A stretch of DNA of 45,432 nucleotides, taken from CALLJL01 sp964627255. GTDB lineage: Bacteria; Acidobacteriota; Aminicenantia; Aminicenantales; CALLJL01. Of the stretch, positions 1 through 7,026 are shown piece after piece; the stretch's first letter is position 1, and every line of letters begins with the position of its first letter. The DNA lies in NCBI GenBank assembly GCA_964627255.1, contig CAZVIN010000100.1:1-45432 (forward strand), written 5' to 3'. Under the pieces are notes generated by a model. It did no database searches. It was not told the origin of the DNA and was given only the letters and a program-made list of their open reading frames with translations. The translations under genes and the position numbers were made by a program.

Positions 1-660
1 GTTTATTTTTGTCTGGCTCTGGGCCTCGGGGCTGGCTGGCAGAGCTTGGCGGGGTTATTATCTTCAGAGGCTTTAGTCGGCCGCAGGCGGCAGGTCTCAG
101 GATTAGTAGCCAAGGCCGTTTTCCTTTTGTGCATTGCCTCTTCCTCATTCTTGGCCATAAACAATTTCTCCCAGGCTAATTTAAAGGGGGTCACCAACTA
201 TGATGGCCGGCTAAACTCCCTTTTTGATTCTTTGGAAGCAAAGCGAGCGGTAATCATCTTGACCGACAATTATCATGAGTCCATGTTTGTTAAATATAAG
301 CATTGGGTGGAATATCCGCGGACGCTGGTCCTCCATTTTGAGCTCGACCCGGCTGAGGCCTTGCTGCCTCAAGTGAAAAGAAAACTCAATCGCGAGCTGC
401 GGTCCAACTCCTCTCTCCAGTGCTGGCTTTTCCCCGATTGCGGCCGCGGACAGTTACCGATTTCTTTAGTCGAGCAATTCTGGAAGGGTGTGGTAGGGTC
501 GAAAAAAGAAGAGCTTTTAGCTTCTGTTTATTTTATTTCGCCCTCGCTGCGACAATGGATGGCTAGTGAAGGGATTAAGACAAGAAAGGTTATTGGTCAA
601 GAAAAAAAACACGGTCGCGCTTTTTTCTATTATCAGGCTTTTCTCCCGGAAATCTTTTAA
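1..660 (+). CDS. C-terminal part of a membrane protein, 5' end outside window
   Basis: The reading frame is open from base 1 with no stop, so the gene begins upstream of the window and only its last 219 codons are seen. The first residues (VYFCLALGLGAGW) and residues around bases 115-165 (AVFLLCIASSSFLAI) are hydrophobic and look like membrane helices. They are followed by a soluble domain of about 150 residues with no motif I recognise. Such a layout (several helices, then a soluble C-terminal domain) is common in polytopic glycosyltransferases of the GT39/PMT type, but that is only a suggestion. A TTG at base 46 could be an internal start but has no ribosome binding site. It is followed by a non-coding region with a weak hairpin (GGCTC/GAGCC near 683-703). 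Confidence 0.55.
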   Translation, partial: VYFCLALGLGAGWQSLAGLLSSEALVGRRRQVSGLVAKAVFLLCIASSSFLAINNFSQANLKGVTNYDGRLNSLFDSLEAKRAVIILTDNYHESMFVKYKHWVEYPRTLVLHFELDPAEALLPQVKRKLNRELRSNSSLQCWLFPDCGRGQLPISLVEQFWKGVVGSKKEELLASVYFISPSLRQWMASEGIKTRKVIGQEKKHGRAFFYYQAFLPEIF

Positions 661-724
661 CCGGTTAAAAACTTAGTTCCCTTTGGCTCAACCCCCCGCC
701 GAGCCTTCAGGCCGTTTGAGAAAC

Positions 725-859
725 CTAATAACTACTTTCGATGTCTTCCTGAAATTTGGGGATCTTCGATTTGAGCCGCTTCTTGCCGAAATTAACGCCC
801 AGGAAAAAAGCACCTAAAATAATAACCATGGAAAACAGCGTTCGCCAGAAGGTCTTCAT
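725..859 (-). CDS. small single-pass membrane protein, 44 aa
   Basis: A 44-codon frame on the minus strand starts with ATG at 859 and ends with TAG at 725-727. The product begins MKTFWRTLFSMVIILGAFF, a basic N-terminus and one membrane helix (about residues 8-22), followed by a lysine-rich stretch (GKKRLKSK) and an acidic C-terminus (EDIESSY). A GAGG ribosome binding site (plus-strand CCTC at 869-872) sits 9 bases before the ATG, and a sigma70-type promoter lies immediately upstream. I do not recognise a family. The positive-inside rule would place the lysine-rich tail in the cytoplasm. It is divergent from the next small membrane protein at 1228. Promoter, binding site and helix together make it credible despite its size. 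Confidence 0.5.
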   Translation of the reverse strand: MKTFWRTLFSMVIILGAFFLGVNFGKKRLKSKIPKFQEDIESSY

Positions 860-878
860 GCTTGCTTACCTCAATTTC

Positions 879-907
879 ATTATATATTTTTAATTAAAAA
901 CGTCCAA
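879..907 (-). promoter_or_regulatory. sigma70-type promoter of the 44-aa protein
   Basis: On the minus strand a -35 TTGGAC (plus-strand GTCCAA, 902-907) is separated by 17 bases from a consensus -10 TATAAT (plus-strand ATTATA, 879-884). Transcription would start near 872, giving a leader of only about 13 bases that begins at the ribosome binding site of the gene starting at 859. Confidence 0.5.
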
Positions 908-1172
908 AAAGTCAACTATTCCAGCTTAAAATAAGCGATTAATAATAAAAAACTTTTATATTTAGGAGGATAGTTAATTTTTCCGAAGCCAAGAAGTTAA
1001 GGGCTTAGCTGCTTTTGGGAATATTGAGCTGGAAAAGAAAGAGCGGGATAATCATATAAAACAACTGCCTTCGCCCCATAGTCGGCCTGAGGGAGAGCGC
1101 AAACCAGGCTCTCCCCAAACAGAGAAGGTGTCTAAAGGGTAACTTCAACTTCCTCCTGGATTTTATCTCCTG

Positions 1173-1201
1173 TTGCCGACGTTTGGCCGAGATGATATAA
1201 T
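1173..1201 (+). promoter_or_regulatory. sigma70-type promoter of the EDYGF-repeat protein
   Basis: A -35 TTGCCG (1173-1178) and a consensus -10 TATAAT (1196-1201) are separated by exactly 17 bases. The start point would be near 1208, about 20 bases before the ATG at 1228. The roughly 265 bases between this promoter and the divergent one at 879-907 hold no gene I can support. Confidence 0.55.
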
Positions 1202-1227
1202 AAAAAATACTCTGCTAAGGAACGTCG

Positions 1228-1572
1228 ATGAATTTCGGGTTAATTGTCCTTATCACCTTATTTGTCGCTTTTATTCTGCTGCTCCTATTTAACCCCAACC
1301 TGACTTGTTTCGGTCGTCGACTCCGCTCGCCGTTTTATCCTCTGCGCCGGCGGCGTTTGCTGGCTGCCAAGGGCAAGAACCAGCTTAAGCCTGAAGACTA
1401 CGGTTTTAGCCTTACTGAAGATGACGCCCAAACCTTGCCCATAGGGACCGAGACACCAAAGACCAAGGTTATTCCTTCCTCCAGCGAGGGGCGAAAGATG
1501 GCCAATGAACAGCCCTTGACTTCCCAGAAAAAACCCAAGAAAACCGAAGATTACGGGTTCAAATTAGATTAG
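1228..1572 (+). CDS. small membrane protein with two EDYGF motifs, 114 aa
   Basis: The ATG at 1228 follows an AAGGA ribosome binding site (1217-1221) and a good promoter. The N-terminus is one strong membrane helix (about residues 4-22, rich in L, I, F, V), followed by a very basic stretch (GRRLRSPFYPLRRRR) and a polar tail that is probably disordered. The tail holds the same short motif twice: PEDYGFSLTEDD at about residues 55-66 and TEDYGFKLD at the very C-terminus, each preceded by a lysine. I do not recognise a family. A membrane anchor with a cytoplasmic tail carrying duplicated linear motifs suggests a tether for a partner protein, but that is inference. The gene stands alone. Confidence 0.6.
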   Translation: MNFGLIVLITLFVAFILLLLFNPNLTCFGRRLRSPFYPLRRRRLLAAKGKNQLKPEDYGFSLTEDDAQTLPIGTETPKTKVIPSSSEGRKMANEQPLTSQKKPKKTEDYGFKLD

Positions 1573-1650
1573 AATTGATGGCCGCATTTCTGGCCCAAGT
1601 GGAGGTAAGACCAGAGACAAGGGCTCAGGCATGGTTTCGTTTTTCAAGAA

Positions 1651-1885
1651 GTGGCCGGCCTTCGGGCAAGCCGGTCGGTTGAGAGGGGCGGAAGAAAAGC
1701 GACCCCTGCATCGCTTTGCGCCCCAGGAGATTCGAACTCAAGAGGAAACAGCGGCCCTGCGAGCTGTTCGGCGGTGGTCAAACCGGGGCAGCCTGAAATT
1801 TACATGAGAGGCCGGAGGGCGGAGGCCGCGTCGCTGGGGTCATCGCAAACTGAGCGGACAAGAGCGAAGTCGCCCCCGCGGCTTT
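1651..1885 (+). ncRNA. candidate structured RNA or leader, strand uncertain
   Basis: This GC-rich island stands out from AT-rich flanks and is dense in complementary segments. A 7-bp stem is formed by 1653-1659 with 1670-1676. A two-part hairpin pairs 1685-1690 (GGGGCG) with 1719-1724 and 1696-1702 (AAAGCGA) with 1711-1717. 1751-1756 (GCGGCC) pairs with 1824-1829 around an inner stem CTGC (1757-1760)/GCAG (1788-1791) and a loop CGGT (1772-1775)/ACCG (1782-1785). A frame open across it translates to a biased Arg/Ser/Gly/Ala-rich product unlike a protein. I compared it by eye with tmRNA, RNase P RNA, 6S RNA, SRP RNA and common riboswitches and it fits none. It could be the 5' leader of the LolB-like gene at about 2088. 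Confidence 0.3.
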
Positions 1886-2087
1886 ATAAAGAAAATCAGG
1901 CTAATATAAAGCAAGCAAGTTTATTAAAGAGAAGAGATATATAATAAAAAGGAAAATATGGTCAGGAGCTGGCTACAGGTAGGGTAAATGGGGTTTAATG
2001 AGATTGGTTATGTTTTATTTAATTTAAATCTGCTAAAAAGAATTGTTAGCTAAGAAATCTCTTCATTGCCAAAGGGGTCCAAACCCA
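1886..2087. other. AT-rich spacer before the lolB-like gene
   Basis: Together with 1573-1885 this forms a stretch of about 500 bases without a supported protein gene. It is AT-rich with no clear promoter or terminator. The frame at 2043-2087 is in phase with the LolB-like gene but has no ribosome binding site and is probably untranslated. Confidence 0.3.
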
Positions 2088-2927
2088 TTGAAAAGAGGGC
2101 TGTTTAAATTGCGGGAGAGGTTTAATCTTCATTTATCCTTGGGTTTAATTGGTTTTTTCTTGCCTTTATTAGCTTTAATGGCCGGATGTACCCTTTTGCC
2201 CCCTCCTGGGGGTTTAAATAAACTTTCGCCGGCGCCGAGCTTGATCTCTTCCGTCACCGGCTACTTATCCTTCAGGTTAGAGAGAGAGCAAGAAAGATTA
2301 AGGGGCAGAGCTTTTTTTCTTTTAGCCCCGGGCCGAGGACGCCTCGAAATCCTCGACCCTGTCGGACGTCCGGCCATGGTTGCTATCTGGAGGGATAGGA
2401 AAGATTGGCTTATCGTTCCCCGGGAAAAGGTCTATTGGGAGGGGAGGCGGGAGGAATCGGACCTGGTCGCCCAGCTGTTGGGTTTTCCCTTGGAGCCGGT
2501 GGAGCTTTTGGCCTGGATTGTAGGCCGGACTGAGGGGTTAGAACTTCTCACCGAAGAAGGGGGCGACGCGAGTCAAGAAGCAGGAAATGAGACCTCGAAA
2601 AAGCCTCTAGTCTCGGCGGCAAATGACTTGGCTGACAGGAATATTTTGGCCGGATGGCAAGTGGAACGGGACAAACAGGGAAGACTTTGGCGGGGTGAAA
2701 AGGGGGACCTGAAGATAACGATTATCGAGCGCTCCCAAGAAAGCCAGGTGGCTCGCTCTATCTCCTTAGTGCATCCCTGCGCTTCGGGCAGATTAACCCT
2801 GCTCGGCCTCGATTTTAATCGGCCGGTGGCCGCTCCGAGCTTCAGGCTTAATTTCCTTGAAAATAGCGGCTATCGCGCGGTCACCTGGGAGGAGATGGAG
2901 GAAATCCTGCGGCTTAATAAAAGGTAA
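2088..2927 (+). CDS. lolB: LolB-like outer-membrane lipoprotein
   Basis: The protein has a lipoprotein signal: a basic start, a hydrophobic run (LSLGLIGFFLPLLALMAGC) and a lipobox LMAG-C. It is followed by a domain of about 250 residues with a lipoprotein-receptor character (SFRLEREQERLRGRAFFLL, GRGRLEILDPVGRPAMV), like LolB, which receives lipoproteins from LolA and inserts them in the outer membrane. Position supports this: in proteobacteria lolB lies directly before ispE and prs, as here. TTG at 2088 is preferred because AAAGGGG (2071-2077) lies about 10 bases upstream. A longer frame from TTG 2043 would add 15 residues ahead of the signal and has no binding site. Sequence similarity to LolB is weak by eye, so a related family such as DUF4292 remains possible. 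Confidence 0.6.
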   Translation: MKRGLFKLRERFNLHLSLGLIGFFLPLLALMAGCTLLPPPGGLNKLSPAPSLISSVTGYLSFRLEREQERLRGRAFFLLAPGRGRLEILDPVGRPAMVAIWRDRKDWLIVPREKVYWEGRREESDLVAQLLGFPLEPVELLAWIVGRTEGLELLTEEGGDASQEAGNETSKKPLVSAANDLADRNILAGWQVERDKQGRLWRGEKGDLKITIIERSQESQVARSISLVHPCASGRLTLLGLDFNRPVAAPSFRLNFLENSGYRAVTWEEMEEILRLNKR

Positions 2928-2959
2928 CTAAGTTCAATTTGGCGGTATCATCGAGTCTT

Positions 2960-2979
2960 CTCTTTTAAGCTCTTTTAAG
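2960..2979. repeat. tandem 10-mer
   Basis: The 10-mer CTCTTTTAAG occurs twice back to back (2960-2969 and 2970-2979), and the second copy continues into AGAGC, giving a small palindrome GCTCTT-TT-AAGAGC (2969-2982). It lies in the 257-base gap between the lolB-like gene and ispE. No T-run follows, so it is not a convincing terminator. Confidence 0.4.
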
Positions 2980-3184
2980 AGCAAGGTTTCTGTGGGGGCC
3001 GTTTTTGGCTTTAGCTCTTCGGTTGGATAAAAAAACGCACGAAGCGGGTTAGCATCGCCGGCCATTTAAGCTTTCGCTTAGCGCGGCAGTTGGGATAAAA
3101 TTAGCAAAACGAGAGACAAGAGCAATCGGTGAAAATGACAGCTCTTTAGTCTTAATCAAGCCTTTGTTTTCGAGCGAGGAGGCG

Positions 3185-4069
3185 ATGAAGAGAAAACGAA
3201 AGGTTCTGAGGCTTCCTTCGTTTGCTAAAATCAACCTGGGTTTGGAAATAAGGGGTAAGCGCGAGGATGGCTATCATGAGGTCCGGACTTTGTTTCAGAC
3301 TGTCGACCTGAGGGATACCTTGGAATTTGCCCTTACCTCTTCTGGGGTAATTAACCTGCAAGGAGATGACCCCACAGTTCCCTGGGATGAGAAAAATTTG
3401 ATTTATCGGGCCGCGTGCCTTCTGGGAGAGCGTTTTTCGGTTCCGGCGGGGGTGAATATCAAGGTTCAAAAGCGTATCCCTGCCGGCTCTGGCCTCGGCG
3501 GTGGGAGCTCCAACGCTGCGGTGACTCTCCTGGCTTTAAATCGACTCTGGGAATTGCGCCTGGATTTAGAGGCTCTGACTGAAATAGCCCGCACCCTCGG
3601 TTCGGATGTCGCGTATTTTCTGACGGGCGGGCTTTGCTTGGGCGAGGGGCGAGGGGATATCATAACCCCCTTACCTGAACTCCCGCCGCTCCCCTGCGTG
3701 ATTGCCCTGCCTTCCTTTCCCATTTCAACCGCTGAAATCTACCAGCGTTATGATGAGCTTCATTCCTTGACTAAGACCCCTCGAGCCGGTAGAATTAAAG
3801 AGTTTTTAGAGCGACGTCGCTTGGCTCACCTGGAGAATGAGCTCGAAACGACCGTTTTCGAGGCTTACCCCGGGTTAAGAGAGGTTAAAAGCCTGCTCGT
3901 CGAGGCGGAGGCGGTTGTGTCTCTGGTTAGCGGGACAGGCAGTTCAATCTTTGGCCTTTTCTGGGAGAAAGAGAGTGCCTCCAGAGCGGCCAAGGTTGTC
4001 AGTTCCAGGGCCAAGGCAGTGCTGACCGAGACTTTGCCTCGGGAGCGCTATCGCCAGTTTCTTGCTTGA
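3185..4069 (+). CDS. ispE: 4-diphosphocytidyl-2-C-methyl-D-erythritol kinase
   Basis: A GHMP kinase of the MEP isoprenoid pathway that phosphorylates CDP-methylerythritol at the 2-hydroxyl. Seen motifs: AKINLGL near the N-terminus with the conserved lysine, the ATP-binding loop IPAGSGLGGGSSNAA at about residue 98, LGSDVAYFL with the catalytic Asp, and a C-terminal SGTGSSIFGLF. Its 294 residues match the family. ATG 3185 is chosen because GAGGAGG (3176-3182) sits just upstream; an upstream in-frame TTG at 3164 lacks this. The pathway partners ispD and ispF are at 16.2-17.4 kb. The gene ends eight bases before tRNA-Gln and is probably co-transcribed with it. Confidence 0.93.
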   Translation: MKRKRKVLRLPSFAKINLGLEIRGKREDGYHEVRTLFQTVDLRDTLEFALTSSGVINLQGDDPTVPWDEKNLIYRAACLLGERFSVPAGVNIKVQKRIPAGSGLGGGSSNAAVTLLALNRLWELRLDLEALTEIARTLGSDVAYFLTGGLCLGEGRGDIITPLPELPPLPCVIALPSFPISTAEIYQRYDELHSLTKTPRAGRIKEFLERRRLAHLENELETTVFEAYPGLREVKSLLVEAEAVVSLVSGTGSSIFGLFWEKESASRAAKVVSSRAKAVLTETLPRERYRQFLA

Positions 4070-4076
4070 GCGCTGC

Positions 4077-4149
4077 TGGGGCGTAGCCAAACTGGTAAGG
4101 CAACGGACTTTGGATCCGTCATCTGGAGGTTCGAGTCCTCCCGCCCCAG
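4077..4149 (+). tRNA. tRNA-Gln (anticodon UUG)
   Basis: A complete cloverleaf of 73 bases. Acceptor strands TGGGGCG (4077-4083) and CGCCCCA (4142-4148) pair fully, with discriminator G at 4149. The D arm contains GGTAAGGC. The anticodon loop CTTTGGA gives UUG for glutamine between ACGGA and TCCGT. The T arm contains GGTTCGAGTCC. CCA is not encoded. It lies between ispE and prs, an arrangement known from many bacteria. Confidence 0.97.
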
Positions 4150-4196
4150 TTATTAAATATATTAAGCCTAAATGTTTTGGTGGAGTGAGGCCTAAA

Positions 4197-5126
4197 ATGA
4201 AAATTTTCGCGGGTTCTTCTAACCCGGTGTTGGCCCAGGAGATTGCCGGCTATCTTAAGGTTACCCTGGGTCAATGTGTTCTCGGCCGTTTTTCAGATGG
4301 AGAAATTCGTGTTTATCTCGATGAAAGTATTCGCGGGGAGGATGTTTTTATTATTCAAAGCGGCTCTGCTGACGTCAATTTTCATTTGATGGAACTTTTT
4401 TTGTTGATTGATGCTTGTAAAAGGGCTTCCGCCGAGAGAATTACGGCCGTAATCCCTTACTATTGCTATGCGCGGCAAGACTGGAAAGACCGGCCTCGGG
4501 TGCCAATCTCCGCCCGACTGATTGCCGACCTTTTGGAACGAGCCGGCGCGGACCGCATTCTGACCATGGACCTTCATTCTCCCCAAATTCAGGGATTTTT
4601 TTCCGTCCCCGTTGATAACCTTATGGCGGCACCGGTAATAGCTCGCCATTTAGAAGATATAAACCTGAATAATATCACCGTTGTTTCTCCGGATGCCGGC
4701 GGAGTCGCCCGGGCCCGCGCCTTTTCGCGACGCCTTAATGCCCGTTTAGCCATTATTGATAAACGCCGGCCAGCACCCAACATGGCTCAGGTGCTTCATG
4801 TCATAGGCGATGTCCGCGACCAAGATGTGGTCATCTTTGACGACATTGTCGACACAGCCGGCACCTTAGTTCTGAGCGTTGAGGCTTTGAAGAAAGAGGG
4901 CGCCCGGAGAATTTTTGCCGCTTGCACCCACCCCGTCCTTTCTGGGCCAGCGGTGGAGCGGGTGAGACAGTCCGGGTTAGAAAAGCTTATCGTCACCAAC
5001 ACCATTCCTCTTAGCGAGGCTGCCCGTTCCTGCGACAAAATTCAAGTGCTTTCCGTGGCCGAGCTTTTTGGCGAGGCGATCCGGCGAATTAACGAAGGGA
5101 GCTCAGTTAGCTCCCTCTTTTGGTAA
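4197..5126 (+). CDS. prs: ribose-phosphate pyrophosphokinase (PRPP synthetase)
   Basis: Makes PRPP from ribose 5-phosphate and ATP for nucleotide, His and Trp synthesis. The 309 residues cover the whole family. Motifs seen: FSDGEIRV, the flexible loop YARQDWKDRPR, MDLHSPQIQGFF, and the PRPP-binding loop VIFDDIVDTAGT. Most bacterial enzymes have YARQDRK in the flexible loop; here the Arg after Asp is Trp. ATG 4197 follows GGAG/GAGG (about 4181-4190). The frame runs open back to 4062 across the tRNA, but that part cannot be protein. The last codons form a hairpin followed by T residues (see terminator entry). rplY and pth follow in the same direction. Confidence 0.95.
   Translation: MKIFAGSSNPVLAQEIAGYLKVTLGQCVLGRFSDGEIRVYLDESIRGEDVFIIQSGSADVNFHLMELFLLIDACKRASAERITAVIPYYCYARQDWKDRPRVPISARLIADLLERAGADRILTMDLHSPQIQGFFSVPVDNLMAAPVIARHLEDINLNNITVVSPDAGGVARARAFSRRLNARLAIIDKRRPAPNMAQVLHVIGDVRDQDVVIFDDIVDTAGTLVLSVEALKKEGARRIFAACTHPVLSGPAVERVRQSGLEKLIVTNTIPLSEAARSCDKIQVLSVAELFGEAIRRINEGSSVSSLFW
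5097..5121 (+). terminator. terminator-like hairpin inside the 3' end of prs
   Basis: GGGAGCT (5097-5103) and AGCTCCC (5109-5115) form a perfect 7-bp stem with a 5-base loop, followed directly by TCTTTT (5116-5121). The stem is encoded by the last codons of prs, so the terminator would overlap the coding region. The T-run is short, so it is probably leaky and would lower but not stop transcription into rplY. Confidence 0.4.
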
Positions 5127-5220
5127 AGGAAATTAAGGAAAAATAAAGTAGAGAAGGTTAATTTAACTCCCGTCGCAATATAAGGGATGAAAGATGATGA
5201 GCTGAGACAAGGAGGCAAGG

Positions 5221-5883
5221 ATGAGTGAAATCATAAAAGCCGAAAAGAGGATTGACTTCGGCAAGAATGCCTGTCGGCGCCTGCGAGCTAAGGGCCAGGT
5301 GCCCGCAATTCTCTATGGACCGGGAATAGAGAGTCTGCCTTTGGTATTAAATAAAAAAGATGTGATCGCAATTCTCAAGACAGAAACCGGGGAACGCTCC
5401 ATTTTCCAGGTGGCTTTTAACGGTGAAGAAAGAAATGTCATGATCAAAGAGCTTCAAGTTGACCCGGTAACTGATAGCCTGCTGCACGTTGACCTCATTC
5501 AGATTGCCATGGACCGGCCGATTAAAGTTTCTATACCCGTCCTACTTCAAGGAGAAGCTATCGGAGTGAAGAGCCAGGGAGGATTGGTGGATTTCATCAC
5601 TCGAGAGATTAAGGTGGAATGCCTGCCGCGCCTTATTCCCGAACACATCGTTGTCGACATTTCTGGCCTTCATGTCCACCAAGCAGTTAAAGTGAGTGAT
5701 ATTCCCCCCATAGAAGGAGTTAAGATTGTCGAGGACCCGGAGACAGTAGTCGTAACTATTGCTTTGCCGCAAGCTGAAGTAGCGGCGGCCGCGGCGGCTG
5801 CTCCGGCCGAGGAATTGGTAGTGGAACCGCCGGAACCCGAGCTTATCCGCAAAGAAAGAGCCAAGAAAGAAGAAGAGGAGTAA
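5221..5883 (+). CDS. rplY: 50S ribosomal protein L25 (Ctc family, long form)
   Basis: Binds 5S rRNA in the large subunit. The N-terminal L25 domain (about residues 1-90, with ACRRLRAKGQVPAILYGPG) is followed by the TL5-type beta domain (about 95-180), giving the long two-domain form. A low-complexity Ala/Glu tail (about 185-220) ends in a run of acidic residues. GGAGG (5211-5215) precedes the ATG by five bases. The prs-rplY-pth order is conserved in many bacteria. Confidence 0.93.
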   Translation: MSEIIKAEKRIDFGKNACRRLRAKGQVPAILYGPGIESLPLVLNKKDVIAILKTETGERSIFQVAFNGEERNVMIKELQVDPVTDSLLHVDLIQIAMDRPIKVSIPVLLQGEAIGVKSQGGLVDFITREIKVECLPRLIPEHIVVDISGLHVHQAVKVSDIPPIEGVKIVEDPETVVVTIALPQAEVAAAAAAAPAEELVVEPPEPELIRKERAKKEEEE

Positions 5884-5923
5884 TCAGGTCGAAATAAGAT
5901 ATGGGACACGCGAGGAGCGATTA

Positions 5924-6493
5924 GTGTGGGCAGTAGTCGGTTTAGGCAATCCCGGTCGTCAATATGCGGCCAGTCGCCACAATGTGGGGTTCATGGTAGT
6001 GCGGAAATTGTTTGACCGCTGGGGTTTTGAGCGGTGGAAAAGGCGGTTTTTAGCCAAGGTGAGTTACGGCCGCCGTGGCAAGGAGTTAGTTTATTTGGTT
6101 TTGCCTCAAACCTTCATGAATCGCAGTGGAGAAGCGGTGAGCGCGCTGAGGTCGGGGTTAGGATTGCCGGTTGAGTGTCTAATAGTGGCTTATGATGACC
6201 TGGACTTAGCCTTGGGAACAATCCGGGTAAGAAAAGACGGCGGGCCGGGAACACACCGGGGCATGCAGTCAGTCGTTGAAGCCTTAGGAAGCGAAGCTTT
6301 TCCCCGAGTCAGGGTGGGGATAGGACCTTTACCAGAAGAAGCTGACCCAGCTAAATTTGTCCTTGAACCCTTTACTCCTGAGGAGGTCGAGAGACTCGAA
6401 CCCAGCTTGGAGGCAGCCTGTCAGGCGGTCGAGATGATTCTTGAAGGCGCAATTTACCAGGCTATGAACCTTTTTAATCGCAAACAAACCTGA
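5924..6493 (+). CDS. pth: peptidyl-tRNA hydrolase
   Basis: Frees tRNA from prematurely released peptidyl-tRNA. Visible motifs: VVGLGNPGRQYAASRHNVGF with the catalytic His, PQTFMNRSGEAV, and AYDDLDLALGTIRVRKDGG with the catalytic Asp. The later substrate-binding segment reads GPGTHRGMQSV, with His-Arg where the E. coli enzyme has His-Asn; this variant occurs in other phyla. The 189 residues are typical. The start is GTG 5924, preceded by GAGGAG (5912-5917), six bases away. It lies 40 bases after rplY. Confidence 0.94.
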   Translation: MWAVVGLGNPGRQYAASRHNVGFMVVRKLFDRWGFERWKRRFLAKVSYGRRGKELVYLVLPQTFMNRSGEAVSALRSGLGLPVECLIVAYDDLDLALGTIRVRKDGGPGTHRGMQSVVEALGSEAFPRVRVGIGPLPEEADPAKFVLEPFTPEEVERLEPSLEAACQAVEMILEGAIYQAMNLFNRKQT

Positions 6494-6555
6494 TCTCCTT
6501 GCCCCTGCTCGGAGTGGAGGGGCTATGTGAGACAGCATAACCATAAGGAGGTCTG

Positions 6556-7026
6556 ATGAGACATTATGAAACGGGCGTTATCATCGCTCCCAACCTTTCT
6601 GACGAGGAAATTGACCAGCAGATTAAACAGATGGCCGAGGTAATTGCCTCGATGAAAGGCCAATTACACCGTGAGGAAAGGTGGGGCAAGAGGAAACTGG
6701 CCTATCCGATTAAGAAGTTTGCAGACGGCTATTATGTTTTCCTTCACTATGAATCCGAGGCTAACGTGCCTGCTGAACTGGAAAGGCGATTTCGACAGAG
6801 CGACCAGATTCTGCGCTTTCTGACAGTGAAAAAACCTCCAACCCAACGCCGCCCCCTGAAAAAAGGCGAGAAGGAGGCGGAAGAAGAAGCCCCTCAGCTT
6901 GGGGTGAGCGAGGTCGAGGCGACCGGCGAGAAGGAAAAAAGCCGAGACGAAGAAAAAAAGAAGGTGAAAGAGGGAGAGGCCGAGTCTAAGGAGAGAGAAA
7001 AAGATAAAGGGAGGGAGGTGTTTTGA
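6556..7026 (+). CDS. rpsF: 30S ribosomal protein S6 with charged tail
   Basis: The first 95 residues are a normal S6 domain (MRHYETGVIIAPNLSDEE, WGKRKLAYPIKKFADGYYVFL, RFLTVKK). A tail of about 55 residues follows, almost entirely Lys, Glu, Arg and Asp, with no predicted fold. Ribosomal S6 tails are Glu-modified by RimK in some bacteria; whether that applies here is unknown. AAGGAGG precedes the ATG. The stop overlaps the start of rpsR (TGATG). Confidence 0.94.
   Translation: MRHYETGVIIAPNLSDEEIDQQIKQMAEVIASMKGQLHREERWGKRKLAYPIKKFADGYYVFLHYESEANVPAELERRFRQSDQILRFLTVKKPPTQRRPLKKGEKEAEEEAPQLGVSEVEATGEKEKSRDEEKKKVKEGEAESKEREKDKGREVF

Noticed and set aside
1651..1944. 97-codon plus-strand frame across the structured segment
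   Set aside because: Composition is biased to Arg, Ser, Gly and Ala, there is no ribosome binding site, and the DNA is dense in stems. It looks like translated RNA-gene sequence.
1700..1950. tmRNA on the minus strand, suggested by GAGTTCGAATCTC
   Set aside because: The T-arm stem would have only three pairs, no matching acceptor stem exists, and no tag peptide ending in Ala-Ala with a stop was found.
4062..4196. N-terminal extension of Prs
   Set aside because: It runs across the tRNA-Gln gene. ATG 4197 has the correct binding site and family start.
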